The notes under the pieces were generated by a model. The model had not been told where the DNA came from. It was given only the letters and a program-made list of their open reading frames with translations, and did not search any database. Below are positions 52,631 through 61,381 of a stretch of 64,000 nucleotides of DNA, piece after piece. Source of the DNA: an uncultured Clostridia bacterium (GTDB taxonomy: Bacteria; Bacillota; Clostridia; Christensenellales; Borkfalkiaceae); NCBI GenBank assembly GCA_934271255.1, contig CAKQQS010000006.1, forward strand, positions 1 through 64,000. The letters are read 5' to 3'. The position numbers and the translations under genes are program-made. Numbering within the stretch: the stretch's first letter is position 1; the number at the start of each line of letters is the position of its first letter.

Positions 52631-53785
52631 TTAAATGCAATCCGCTATTTCGTTGCCCAAATATTTTTTAATAAACTCGCTGCTACGAAAAATCTTTCTC
52701 GCTTCGTCCAACCCGCAGGGCAGACTGTCGCTCGTATTCGTATAAACGGTACCGTTCAACACACCTTCCACACCCGCGTAAATGATGAGCGCGTACGCAA
52801 GATAAACGTTGGTATGGCCGTCGGGAGAACGCAATTCAAACCGTTTTTCCCCCGCCGACGCGGGTATTCTTATAAGCGCGGTCCTGTCTTCTTCGCTCCT
52901 GAATATTTTCTTCGGCGTTTTTTTGTCGCCGAGCCTGTCGTACGAACGCAAAGACGGATTGAACACCGCGGTCATTTCCTTAGCCCGCGTCAATACTCCG
53001 TCGACGAAATTATCGAACACGTCCTTGCCGTCTTTTGAAGTTACCGACACGTTGATATGCACGCCGCTGCCGCTTTTGCCCGCGATAGGTTTTGGATCGA
53101 AACTCGCCCGATACCCGTTTTTATACGCGATGTTTCTCGTTGCCGTTTTGAAAAGTATCGACTGATCCGCCGAGTTCAACGCGTCCGAATACTTAAAGTC
53201 TATCTCGTTTTGTCCCGGCCCTTCTTCGTGGTGAGAACGCTCCGTCAAAAGCCCCATTTCTTCTATCGTCAGACAAATCTCTCTGCGTATGTTCTCCCCC
53301 CTGTCGAACGGATCCGCAGACATATACCCGCCGTTGTCTATGGGTATGTTCGTCTTTTCGCCGTTCTCGTCGAGTTTAAATAAATAGAACTCGAACTCCG
53401 TGCCGAAATTACACGTTATTCCTTTACTTTCCGCGTATTCGACCGCTTGTTTCAAGACGTATCTCGAATCCTTTTTGAAAGGCGCGCCGTCGGGGTGTCT
53501 TATATCGCAAAACAGCATTACGGCTTTGCCTTGAGCGGGACGCCAAGGCAGCACCGTCAAAGTGGACGGATCGGGAAACAACAACAAATCCGACTTTTCG
53601 GGGGATAAAAATCCTTTTAAAGCCGAGCCGTCGAACGACACGCCGTTTCTGAACGCGTTTTCAAGCCCGTCTGCGGCGATTGCGCAATTTTTAAGGTTGC
53701 CTTCCAAATCGCAGAACGCAAGCCTTACGAATCTCACGTCTTCTTCCTTTACGTATTCGATTACGTCTTTATAAGAATTGTTCAT
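52631..53785 (-). CDS. glnA: Glutamine synthetase, type I, short form
   Basis: 384 residues; most type I enzymes have about 440. Present are DGSALKGF, FGTEFEFYLF, HHEEGPGQNEIDF, GSGVHINVSV and FELRSPDGHTNVYLAYA. The C-terminal 50-60 residues, including the region adenylylated in other bacteria, are missing. Makes glutamine from glutamate and ammonia. First gene of an operon whose later genes use glutamine. Confidence 0.94.
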   Translation of the reverse strand: MNNSYKDVIEYVKEEDVRFVRLAFCDLEGNLKNCAIAADGLENAFRNGVSFDGSALKGFLSPEKSDLLLFPDPSTLTVLPWRPAQGKAVMLFCDIRHPDGAPFKKDSRYVLKQAVEYAESKGITCNFGTEFEFYLFKLDENGEKTNIPIDNGGYMSADPFDRGENIRREICLTIEEMGLLTERSHHEEGPGQNEIDFKYSDALNSADQSILFKTATRNIAYKNGYRASFDPKPIAGKSGSGVHINVSVTSKDGKDVFDNFVDGVLTRAKEMTAVFNPSLRSYDRLGDKKTPKKIFRSEEDRTALIRIPASAGEKRFELRSPDGHTNVYLAYALIIYAGVEGVLNGTVYTNTSDSLPCGLDEARKIFRSSEFIKKYLGNEIADCI

Positions 53786-54008
53786 ATAAACTCCTTTGTT
53801 TTAACCCTTCCGAGTTCTGACGAATAAATCTCCGTACCCGTCGTCGTTTTTTCGTCCGAAAACGACTCGGCCTTTTCTTACCTTTTATTATATCATTTTC
53901 ACGGCGGTTTGTATATTTCCTAAAAACTTTTTTTTAGTTTTTTTTGCGCGCTTTCGCTTCTTGCGTTAAAGCCGTTTCCGTTAACCCGTCGTTACGCCCC
54001 GTAAAAAC

Positions 54009-54064
54009 CAAAAAAGGGCGACGGACCGCTTAAACTCGTCAAGCAGGACTCCGTTGCCCTTTTT
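54009..54064. terminator. Attenuator-like hairpin in the glnA leader
   Basis: Long stem GGGCGACGGA / TCCGTTGCCC (54016-54059) with an inner stem GCTT/AAGC, A-run on the left and T-run on the right, so it can act on both strands. In the minus direction it starts about 5 bases after the predicted glnA transcription start. Confidence 0.7.
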
Positions 54065-54072
54065 ACGCTAGC

Positions 54073-54101
54073 ATTATATCACTATGATTTCTCGCTGTCA
54101 A
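54073..54101 (-). promoter_or_regulatory. Distal promoter of glnA
   Basis: TTGACA (54096-54101) and TATAAT (54073-54078), spacer 17, exact consensus. The leader to glnA is about 280 bases. A second TATAAT (53887-53892) lacks a good -35. The 53800-53885 stretch can fold into a long stem CCGAGT/ACTCGG enclosing a smaller one. Confidence 0.85.
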
Positions 54102-54129
54102 ATATTTTTTAAAAACTTTTTCAATATTC

Positions 54130-54159
54130 TTGACAAACGGTTTTTTGCGGGTTTATAAT
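54130..54159 (+). promoter_or_regulatory. Promoter of glnN
   Basis: TTGACA (54130-54135) and TATAAT (54154-54159), spacer 18. Confidence 0.85.
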
Positions 54160-54183
54160 ATCGCCGTAATCAAGTTGGCAAAG

Positions 54184-54213
54184 GCGTCAAGGATTTTTCC
54201 TTGTCGCTTTTTT
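54184..54213 (+). terminator. Terminator in the glnN leader
   Basis: Stem GCG-T-CAAGGA / TCCTTG-T-CGC with loop TTTT and six or more T, ending 7 bases before the ribosome site. Placed between promoter and gene, it implies attenuation. Confidence 0.75.
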
Positions 54214-54230
54214 ATTTTCGGAGATGAATT

Positions 54231-56321
54231 ATGGAAAGTATGAAAGAGTTGTTCGCAAGCAAAGTGTTTAACGAAAGAGTTATGAAAGAACGGTTGCCGC
54301 AAGAAACGTTTAATCAGTTCAAAAAAGCCATTGACGAAGGGGAACGGCTGAGCATAGACACGGCCAACGTCATCGCAAACAGCATGAAAGACTGGGCGGT
54401 CGAAAACGGCGCGACTCATTTTACGCACTGGTTTCAGCCGATGACGGGAATTACCGCCGAAAAACACGACAGTTTTATTTCGCCGACGTCGAACGGTTCG
54501 GTTATTATGGAGTTCAGCGGTAAAGAACTCGTCAGGGGCGAGCCGGACGCGTCTTCTTTTCCGTCGGGCGGATTAAGGGCGACCTTCGAAGCGCGCGGAT
54601 ACACCGCGTGGGACCCCACGTCGTTTGCGTTTATCAAAGACAACGTTTTGTGTATTCCGACGGCGTTTTGTTCGTACGGCGGGGAAGCGTTGGACAAGAA
54701 AACCCCTTTGCTACGTTCTATGCAGGCGATAAACAAGCAAGCGTTGAGAGTTATTCGGCTTTTCGGCAACACTACCGCAAAAACCGTTAAAACGACCGTC
54801 GGCCCCGAGCAGGAATATTTTTTAGTCCCCAAAGATTTATACGACAAAAGAAAAGATTTAATATATACGGGCAGAACGCTGTTCGGCGCAAAACCCCCGA
54901 AAGGGCAGGAAATGGAAGACCATTATTTCGGCGCGATAAAACCGCAAGTTCAGGAGTTTATGAAAGAACTCAACGCCGAACTCTGGAAGTTGGGCGTTTT
55001 GGCGAAAACGGAACATAACGAAGTCGCTCCCGCTCAGCACGAACTCGCGCCCGTGTTCACAACGACAAACATCGCGACCGACCATAACCAACTGACTATG
55101 GAAATCATGCAAAAGGTCGCTAAAAAACACGATATGGTATGTTTGCTTGCCGAAAAGCCTTTCCTTGGCGTAAACGGCAGCGGCAAACACAACAACTGGT
55201 CGATTACGACGGACACGGGCGTTAATTTGCTCGAACCAGGCAACACCCCGTTCGACAACGCTCAGTTTTTGCTTTTCTTGACCGCGGTCATCAAGGCGGT
55301 CGACGAGTATCAGGATTTGCTACGCATATCGGCGGCGAGCGCGGGTAACGACCACAGGCTCGGCGCGAACGAAGCCCCGCCCGCAATCGTTTCTATGTTT
55401 CTCGGCGAAGAACTGACCGACATTTTAACGGCTATCGAAACGGACAGCAAGTATACGGGCAAAGAAAAAACGTTGATGAAAGTCGGCGTACACGTTATTC
55501 CGAAGTTTCCGAAAGACGCCACGGACAGAAACAGAACGTCCCCGTTCGCGTTTACGGGGAACAAGTTCGAGTTCAGAATGGTAGGCTCTTCGATGTCTGT
55601 CGCGGAAGCGAATATCGTTTTGAACACCGCCGTCGCCGAAGAACTGAAAGAGTTTGCCGACGAACTCGAAAACGCGAAAGATTTTACTTCCGCTTTACAC
55701 GATTTGATTAAAAACACCATAAAAGAACACAAGCGCATTATCTTTAACGGGAACGGTTATAACGACGAATGGATAAAGGAAGCGGAAAAACGCGGACTTC
55801 TCAACTTAAAGTCCACCCCCGACTGCCTGCCGTATTTTTTGAAAGAAAAGAACGTAAAACTGTTTACCGAACACAAAGTTTTGTCCGAAACGGAAATGCG
55901 CGCAAGATACGAAATAATGCTTGAAAATTACGTCAAGACGATACGTATCGAAGCGACCACTATGATAGATATGGTAAACAAAGACGTTTTGCCCGCAATC
56001 AGCAAATACGTCGGGGAACTTGCTTTTACCATGGAAAAAAGGCTTGCCGTTTTACCCTCTGCGCGCGACTGTTTTGAAAAAGAACGAATCGAAAAACTTT
56101 CTTCTCTTTCCTTGTCGATTGCAAAAAAAGTCGACGAGTTGGAAAGCGCGTTGATAAACAACCCCGAAAACGACAGTCTTGCGGAAGCGCAATATTGCAG
56201 AAACGTCGTATTTAAGCAAATGAACGCTCTTCGCGTCGACGTGGACACCGCCGAAAGCGTTACTTCGGCGAAAGACTGGCCGTACCCTTCCTACGGCGAA
56301 CTTCTTTTCGGCGTAAGATAA
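54231..56321 (+). CDS. glnN: Glutamine synthetase type III
   Basis: 696 residues, normal for the large GSIII class: WAVENGATHFTHWFQPMTG, TVGPEQEYFLVPKD, APAQHELAPVFTT, GVNGSGKHNNWSI, NDHRLGANEAPPA and RNRTSPFAFTGNKFEFRMVG. A second route to glutamine, divergent from glnA. GGAG lies 8 bases before the ATG. Confidence 0.97.
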   Translation: MESMKELFASKVFNERVMKERLPQETFNQFKKAIDEGERLSIDTANVIANSMKDWAVENGATHFTHWFQPMTGITAEKHDSFISPTSNGSVIMEFSGKELVRGEPDASSFPSGGLRATFEARGYTAWDPTSFAFIKDNVLCIPTAFCSYGGEALDKKTPLLRSMQAINKQALRVIRLFGNTTAKTVKTTVGPEQEYFLVPKDLYDKRKDLIYTGRTLFGAKPPKGQEMEDHYFGAIKPQVQEFMKELNAELWKLGVLAKTEHNEVAPAQHELAPVFTTTNIATDHNQLTMEIMQKVAKKHDMVCLLAEKPFLGVNGSGKHNNWSITTDTGVNLLEPGNTPFDNAQFLLFLTAVIKAVDEYQDLLRISAASAGNDHRLGANEAPPAIVSMFLGEELTDILTAIETDSKYTGKEKTLMKVGVHVIPKFPKDATDRNRTSPFAFTGNKFEFRMVGSSMSVAEANIVLNTAVAEELKEFADELENAKDFTSALHDLIKNTIKEHKRIIFNGNGYNDEWIKEAEKRGLLNLKSTPDCLPYFLKEKNVKLFTEHKVLSETEMRARYEIMLENYVKTIRIEATTMIDMVNKDVLPAISKYVGELAFTMEKRLAVLPSARDCFEKERIEKLSSLSLSIAKKVDELESALINNPENDSLAEAQYCRNVVFKQMNALRVDVDTAESVTSAKDWPYPSYGELLFGVR

Positions 56322-56338
56322 CGACTATTATAAAAAAT

Positions 56339-56370
56339 CGCCCCCGTTCCGATTTCGTCGGACGGGGGCG
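56339..56370. terminator. Terminator between glnN and the DUF1508 gene
   Basis: Stem CGCCCCCG-T-TCCGA / TCGGA-CGGGGGCG with a short loop, between convergent genes. Confidence 0.75.
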
Positions 56371-56387
56371 TTCGTATAAATGCCGTT

Positions 56388-56783
56388 TTATTTCGTTTCG
56401 TCGATTATTTCGGCGTTGACGGAGTTGACCGCAACGCTTTTTATACCGTTTAAACAACCCGATTTGGACTTGTATCCGTCTTCGCTCATAGCGATGCTTT
56501 CGCCGTTGGTAGCGTAAAGTCTGTAACGATACAATCCCGCTTTATCGAGATAAATCTCGAACTTCGGAAAATTGACGGGCGTTGGTTTTTTAAGCGTGTT
56601 ATCTTCGATTCTGTTGTTCTTAATACAAAACACGGAGTTTTTACCGACGCTTTCCATACCGACTTTACAACTGCTTTTCGCTTTGTAAACTTGCGACGCT
56701 ACGGCTATTTTTTCTTTATTTGCGGCAAGCAAATGAAAGTTAAATCCGCCGCTGGGCGTTTTTCTTATAATAAATTGTCCCAT
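56388..56783 (-). CDS. DUF1508 (YegP-like) protein, two domains
   Basis: 131 residues made of two copies of the small DUF1508 fold: FIIRKTPSGGFNFHLLAANK...VYKAKSSCKVGMESV and FEIYLDKAGLYRYRLYATNG...GYKSKSGCLNGIKSV. Function unknown; often linked to stress. GGAG before the ATG. Confidence 0.88.
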   Translation of the reverse strand: MGQFIIRKTPSGGFNFHLLAANKEKIAVASQVYKAKSSCKVGMESVGKNSVFCIKNNRIEDNTLKKPTPVNFPKFEIYLDKAGLYRYRLYATNGESIAMSEDGYKSKSGCLNGIKSVAVNSVNAEIIDETK

Positions 56784-56813
56784 AACCTTTCTCCTTTGTA
56801 TTTTTATAATACT

Positions 56814-56842
56814 ATTTTAGCACTATTTTAAACGTTTTTCAA
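56814..56842 (-). promoter_or_regulatory. Promoter of the DUF1508 gene
   Basis: TTGAAA (56837-56842) and TAAAAT (56814-56819), spacer 17. Confidence 0.7.
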
Positions 56843-57026
56843 GAGTTATTCGCATTTTTACGGGTTTCATTGCGAAATTATTACACAAAACAGCCGAACG
56901 TCGAATACTCTAAAAAAATCAAAACAAAAAACTATAAAACCCCCGACACGACGTTATCGCGTAAGAAACGCTTTTATATAGAGTCCGAAATCTCAACCCG
57001 AAAATATATTTTTCAAATACAATCGA

Positions 57027-57055
57027 TTGAAAAAAATATAAAAAAGCGGTATAAT
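57027..57055 (+). promoter_or_regulatory. Promoter of the DUF1003 gene
   Basis: TTGAAA (57027-57032) and TATAAT (57050-57055), spacer 17. Confidence 0.8.
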
Positions 57056-57076
57056 GTAAAAAAAGGAAGGCTTGTT

Positions 57077-57586
57077 ATGAAAGAAAACAGAAAATTGTTA
57101 AAAGACGTGCTTGACGATATTCGTCAGGATATGAGCGACGAAGAAGTTCTTAATCTGTTGGCAAATCGTAAGATTTCGGTACGCCCCGAAAGCGAGAAAA
57201 AATATACGCTGGGACAACGAGCAGCCGACGCCATAGCCAAATTCGCGGGAAGTTGGGCTTTTATTTTTTCGTTTGTCGGAGTTCTCGTTTTTTGGATGGT
57301 GCTGAATATTTTGCTGGTTTCCAAAGCGTTCGATCCGTACCCGTTTATATTGCTTAATCTTGTACTCTCGTGCGTGGCGGCAATTCAGGCGCCGCTTATT
57401 ATGATGAGCCAAAACCGTCAGGAAGAAAAAGATCGTCGCAGAGCCGAAAACGATTATAAAGTCAATCTCAAAACCGAAATTATGATCGAAGCGTTGTACG
57501 ATAAGATAAACGTTATTCTCGCCAAACAGTCGGCGCTTGAAAAACAATTACAGACAAACTCCGATAACGCCGCCGAAAAGAAATAA
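57077..57586 (+). CDS. DUF1003 membrane protein
   Basis: 169 residues: soluble start, two membrane helices (SWAFIFSFVGVLVFWMVLNI and ILLNLVLSCVAAIQAPLIM), then the DUF1003 hallmark MMSQNRQEEKDRRRAENDYK and a helical tail. Function unknown. The frame is open 69 codons upstream, but the promoter lies inside that part; GGAAGG precedes the chosen ATG. Confidence 0.9.
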   Translation: MKENRKLLKDVLDDIRQDMSDEEVLNLLANRKISVRPESEKKYTLGQRAADAIAKFAGSWAFIFSFVGVLVFWMVLNILLVSKAFDPYPFILLNLVLSCVAAIQAPLIMMSQNRQEEKDRRRAENDYKVNLKTEIMIEALYDKINVILAKQSALEKQLQTNSDNAAEKK

Positions 57587-57659
57587 TCATTCCGAGTTTT
57601 TAAACTCAATCGCGTTACGAAAACTTATACCGTACTTTACCTAAAACCGAACGAATTAA

Positions 57660-57708
57660 AATCCGCGCAAAGAACGAGCCTTTAAAGGCATGACTGCTTG
57701 CGCGGATT
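57660..57708. terminator. Terminator-like hairpin after the DUF1003 gene
   Basis: 11-bp stem AATCCGCGCAA / TTGCGCGGATT with an inner GCC/GGC stem; T-rich tail on the plus strand. Confidence 0.6.
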
Positions 57709-57786
57709 ATTTATTCTATAAAACTTAACGCCGCGACGGGCGTCGCCGCCGATACCGTAATCTTATTTACTCCTTACGAAAAATCG

Positions 57787-59829
57787 TCAGACGGTCAGTT
57801 CTATTATTCTCGCTTGATACTTTTCGGTGAAAAATACCGTAACGCCGTTTTCGTTACGTTCGTAACGCAGCGATTTTTTGGCGGGATACCCCGTCGAAAC
57901 GGATTTGATTTTTTCTTTTATCGGAATGAAAAACTCGAACGCTCCGCCGAGATTCCACACGGCAAGATAAATCTTATTTCCCGCTTTCAGCCCCGAAGCG
58001 ATATGCTCGTCGCCGTACTTTGAAAATCCCGTCGGGAAATACGGCTCGGCTGTCTTTTTGATTTTCGACAACGAGTTATAGTAATCCAACCCTTCTTTAA
58101 CGAAAATTAACCTGTCGTCGGGCAACAGCCACACCCTGCTCGCAAGATGTATTCTGCCGAGCAAAGCGTTGACCATATTCATTACGACTCGTTCGGTAGA
58201 AATATTTTGTTCGACGAACGCTTTCGTCGGCTCGTACTGTTCGCCTACTTGCTTTTCGTCGTCGACGACGGGATAACTCCACACCGCCGCCTGTTCGGGA
58301 AGCACCGCCGAGAAAACGTTCGACGCTATGTACGGGTACTTTTTATAGTTTACCTGATCGGACGAAGACACTATCGAAAACTTGCTCAAAGTCTTGTAGT
58401 CCATTCTCATACCGCCCGAAGAACACGTTTCAAACAAAACGTTCGGAAACGCTTTTTTCAAACCGTCTATCCATTTTAAATACGCGGCGGAGTTTTCTTT
58501 TATGCCTTCGCAATATCCCCCCGTTTCACAATCCGCGCCGACGCCCGCGTCTTCGTTATAATCGAGTTTGATATAATCCGCGCCGTAGTCGTCAGCCATT
58601 CTTTCAATGGTTTTCGTCAGATAGTCGATAACCTTTTCTTTTTTAAAATCAAGAAAATACCTGTCTCTGACAAGGATTTTTTCTCCGTTACGGTGAAGAA
58701 AACATTCGTCGCCGTAATAATTTATCATTTCGTCGCATTTGCGCCCTACGATTTCAGGTTCTATCCAAAGCCCCGCTTTCATTCCGAGCGAGCGAATATA
58801 ATCCGTGGTTTTTCTGAGTCCGTCCGGGAAACGCACCGCGCTTTCTTTCCATTTGCCGACGTACGGATAAATTATGTTTCCGTCGACTTCGTCGTGCCAG
58901 CCGCAATCGATAACGTAATACTTAACGCCGAGTTTTGCTACCCGTTCGGCGGAAAGCCGCGTTCTTGTTTGGTTGGGACTGTCCCACGAAAAATGCATGT
59001 ATTCGTTAAAAATCACGGGCAAATCGTCGTCGGCAAGGCATTTGCCCGCTATCTCTCGTCTATATCCCGTCAATGCCGACAACGTCCCGTTAAGGTCGCT
59101 ACCGAAAGCCAGAACGACTTTATCCGCTCCGTAACTCTCGCCCGACGAAAGCGTTTTACGCCACCCGTTAAACGTAGCGTTGCCCCCGTCCGCGCAAAGG
59201 TACAATTTTTTGTCGACGTCGCTTATTTCGTAGTACCACGCGTTGTTTGATTCTATCTGAAACGCAATACAGCCTTTTCCGTTCAGTTCGAGTATTCCTT
59301 GCGGAAGTTCTTCTTTCGTCGACCACGAGCCTACGTTAGCGTGCGAAACGCGTATCTGACTTACGCTCGCAAGTCCCGACAAACCGTAATCGAACAAACT
59401 TGCCCTTCTCGGCTGACACTCGGCGTGATGACTCTGAATAAACCGAGTAAAATATATCTTGTCCGAGTCTTCCACGCTCTCGCCCAGCCCGTATAAAAAA
59501 CTTACGTTTTCAAGCGTGATTTCCTTTTCAGAAACGTTTTTAACGAACGTTTCCACGGAATAAGCGGAGTCGTCGGCATACTTTACGAAATGCGTTTCCG
59601 TTCGGCAAGCTTCGTTTTGCTGTACGACGATAAGTTCGTTTTCGGTCGTCTTTCTCTCAACGTATTTAAGAGAACGACTCTCCGACGAACAAGCGATTTT
59701 CGTTCCCGATTTTACGGGACAGTTTCTGCCGCAAACGGCGATTTCGGTAAACGGTAACCCGTTAAGCGTTATTAAGTTGTCGTCTACGGCAAAACGAAGT
59801 TTGCCGAACGCAAAGCGTTCTAAGTCCAT
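57787..59829 (-). CDS. Alpha-galactosidase, GH36 family
   Basis: 680 residues. An N-terminal beta domain, then the barrel with KYYVIDCGWHDEVDGN, GLWIEPEIVGRKC, YIKLDYNED (nucleophile Asp) and LFETCSSGGMRMDYKTL, and SSSDQVNY. No signal peptide, so it should act inside the cell on imported galactosides. ATG 59829 follows GGGTGAG; an in-frame GTG lies three codons earlier. Last gene of the unit from 62274. Confidence 0.93.
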   Translation of the reverse strand: MDLERFAFGKLRFAVDDNLITLNGLPFTEIAVCGRNCPVKSGTKIACSSESRSLKYVERKTTENELIVVQQNEACRTETHFVKYADDSAYSVETFVKNVSEKEITLENVSFLYGLGESVEDSDKIYFTRFIQSHHAECQPRRASLFDYGLSGLASVSQIRVSHANVGSWSTKEELPQGILELNGKGCIAFQIESNNAWYYEISDVDKKLYLCADGGNATFNGWRKTLSSGESYGADKVVLAFGSDLNGTLSALTGYRREIAGKCLADDDLPVIFNEYMHFSWDSPNQTRTRLSAERVAKLGVKYYVIDCGWHDEVDGNIIYPYVGKWKESAVRFPDGLRKTTDYIRSLGMKAGLWIEPEIVGRKCDEMINYYGDECFLHRNGEKILVRDRYFLDFKKEKVIDYLTKTIERMADDYGADYIKLDYNEDAGVGADCETGGYCEGIKENSAAYLKWIDGLKKAFPNVLFETCSSGGMRMDYKTLSKFSIVSSSDQVNYKKYPYIASNVFSAVLPEQAAVWSYPVVDDEKQVGEQYEPTKAFVEQNISTERVVMNMVNALLGRIHLASRVWLLPDDRLIFVKEGLDYYNSLSKIKKTAEPYFPTGFSKYGDEHIASGLKAGNKIYLAVWNLGGAFEFFIPIKEKIKSVSTGYPAKKSLRYERNENGVTVFFTEKYQARIIELTV

Positions 59830-59891
59830 TTTTCTCACCCTGTCAATTCAATCCTTTTCGGTTTTTATTTTTTCGACCCGACAATATTTTC

Positions 59892-60047
59892 TTACGCCGC
59901 GTCCGATAAAAAACTTATTTCTTTACCGTTGTAAACCGTTTCTAATTTCAAATCGTCGCAAACGTCGCTTTTTTTCGGGGACGAACACCCCGTAACAAGC
60001 AAGCAAATCAAAAGCGCGCTCGCTATCGTTTTCGTTGCTTTTTTCAT
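59892..60047 (-). CDS. Small lipoprotein, 51 residues
   Basis: MKKATKTIASALLICLLVTG followed by Cys21 (lipobox VTGC), then about 30 residues (SSPKKSDVCDDLKLETVYNG, KEISFLSDAA). Its ATG overlaps the stop of the upstream gene (ATGA). It has no recognisable domain; it may be a shortened relic or a real anchor peptide. Confidence 0.65.
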   Translation of the reverse strand: MKKATKTIASALLICLLVTGCSSPKKSDVCDDLKLETVYNGKEISFLSDAA

Positions 60048-61381
60048 CTGAAAACGACTCTTCCGTTTTTCACGGAAACTGACATTCTCACTTTAAGCGT
60101 TCTCATAAGTTCTCTCGTTTCCAAAGTTTTATGAGTCGTCGTGCCGTAGCCGTTCCCGTCGTCGCAATCGAACAAGAACTTGGGCGCGCAATACAGGCAA
60201 ACTTCCATTTTGTCGAGCGCTTTATAAAACGCGTTGCCGACGCCGTTTTGTCCGTGATGCGCCATCTGAACGACTTCGCAGTCCGCCGCTTCCGTTTTAA
60301 AATATTCGTCTTTTATAAGAACGTCGCCGTAAGAACCCAAATCTCCTAAAAAGAGTATGTTCTTCTTCGACGTTTCAAACTTGTAGACGACGGACGAGTC
60401 GTTGGGCATATTGCTCGCTTCTCTGAAAAACGCGGTGTTTAAAACCTTTACTTTAAGGTCGCCGTCGACGACGTATTCGTTTCCCTTTTCGGGCGTTATT
60501 ACGTTACCTATCTTGTCGGCGTACGTTTTTACCGCGTCGTTCAATTCGGCAACAAGCCGATTGTCTTCGTCGCCGTAAGCGGACAATATTTCGTCCGTAA
60601 CCCTGAAATCGTAATATAAGTTGCGTATATAAATATCTTCTTCTTTAAGTATTTCGATAAGCGCGCCTACGTGGTCGCAGTGATAATGCGAAATAAACCA
60701 GTAATCGACTTCGTTTTTATACGTTCTTATCAGTTGCGTTACGACGTTTTTTTCGGGATAGTCCCCGCCGTCCATCATTACCGTTTTACCGCTCTTCGTA
60801 ACGAACATAAACCCTTCCGTCTGATTAACTATCGGCTCGATTTGATACATCGTTACCCCGCCGAACATATCCCGTTTATCGAAAACGTCGTCCGAAAAAG
60901 AAATCTTTGCAAAGTTAACCGTAACGTCCGCGCCGTTTTTAACGCCTATAAACACGCATTTTTTGTTCTCTCTTTCGTACACCGTTGCATCGTACAAGAG
61001 ATTTTGCCATTTTCTTATTCTGAACGCGCCGTCTATATACTCGCCCGCTTCGTTTACGAAATCCGCCGACGAATATTTGACGTTTCTCTGGTCTAGTCTG
61101 ACTCTCGTTTCAACGTGTACTTTATCGCCGAACGAGTATTTGTCGAGTTCGGGAGCGGTATACCATACCCCCGCAAGCGAATCGTCGCTCGGGGTAAGTT
61201 TAAAACTGTTTCCGTCGCCTTCTCCGAGAGTATCGACGACGCATTCGGCGTTAATTACAGACTGTACGTTACTTTGCCGACACATATTCTCTCCTTCCGC
61301 GACGGCTTTGCCGACGAACGTCCCGCCAAAAGGCGTAAGAGCGCACGCGCAGGCAATCGCCGTTATCATAATTTTTTTCAT
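60044..61381 (-). CDS. Secreted metallo-beta-lactamase-fold protein
   Basis: 445 residues. A signal peptide (MKKIMITAIACACALTPFGG, cut near residue 28), a beta-rich domain of about 140 residues, then a metallo-beta-lactamase fold like the ComEC C-terminal hydrolase: VMMDGGDYPEKN, FISHYHCDHVGALIE, NILFLGDLGS and VVQMAHHGQNG. HxHxDH and the later His and Asp ligands are there. Probable hydrolase outside the cell; substrate unknown. Start and stop both overlap neighbours by four bases. Confidence 0.85.
   Translation of the reverse strand: MKKIMITAIACACALTPFGGTFVGKAVAEGENMCRQSNVQSVINAECVVDTLGEGDGNSFKLTPSDDSLAGVWYTAPELDKYSFGDKVHVETRVRLDQRNVKYSSADFVNEAGEYIDGAFRIRKWQNLLYDATVYERENKKCVFIGVKNGADVTVNFAKISFSDDVFDKRDMFGGVTMYQIEPIVNQTEGFMFVTKSGKTVMMDGGDYPEKNVVTQLIRTYKNEVDYWFISHYHCDHVGALIEILKEEDIYIRNLYYDFRVTDEILSAYGDEDNRLVAELNDAVKTYADKIGNVITPEKGNEYVVDGDLKVKVLNTAFFREASNMPNDSSVVYKFETSKKNILFLGDLGSYGDVLIKDEYFKTEAADCEVVQMAHHGQNGVGNAFYKALDKMEVCLYCAPKFLFDCDDGNGYGTTTHKTLETRELMRTLKVRMSVSVKNGRVVFR

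Noticed and set aside
53785..54166. ANTAR hexaloop pair or a glutamine riboswitch in the gln leaders
   Set aside because: I could not draw two stems with the typical six-base loops, nor a known riboswitch core, so only terminators are reported.
56870..57076. N-terminal extension of the DUF1003 protein
   Set aside because: Contains the promoter at 57027-57055; composition is non-coding and a good ribosome site precedes the inner ATG.
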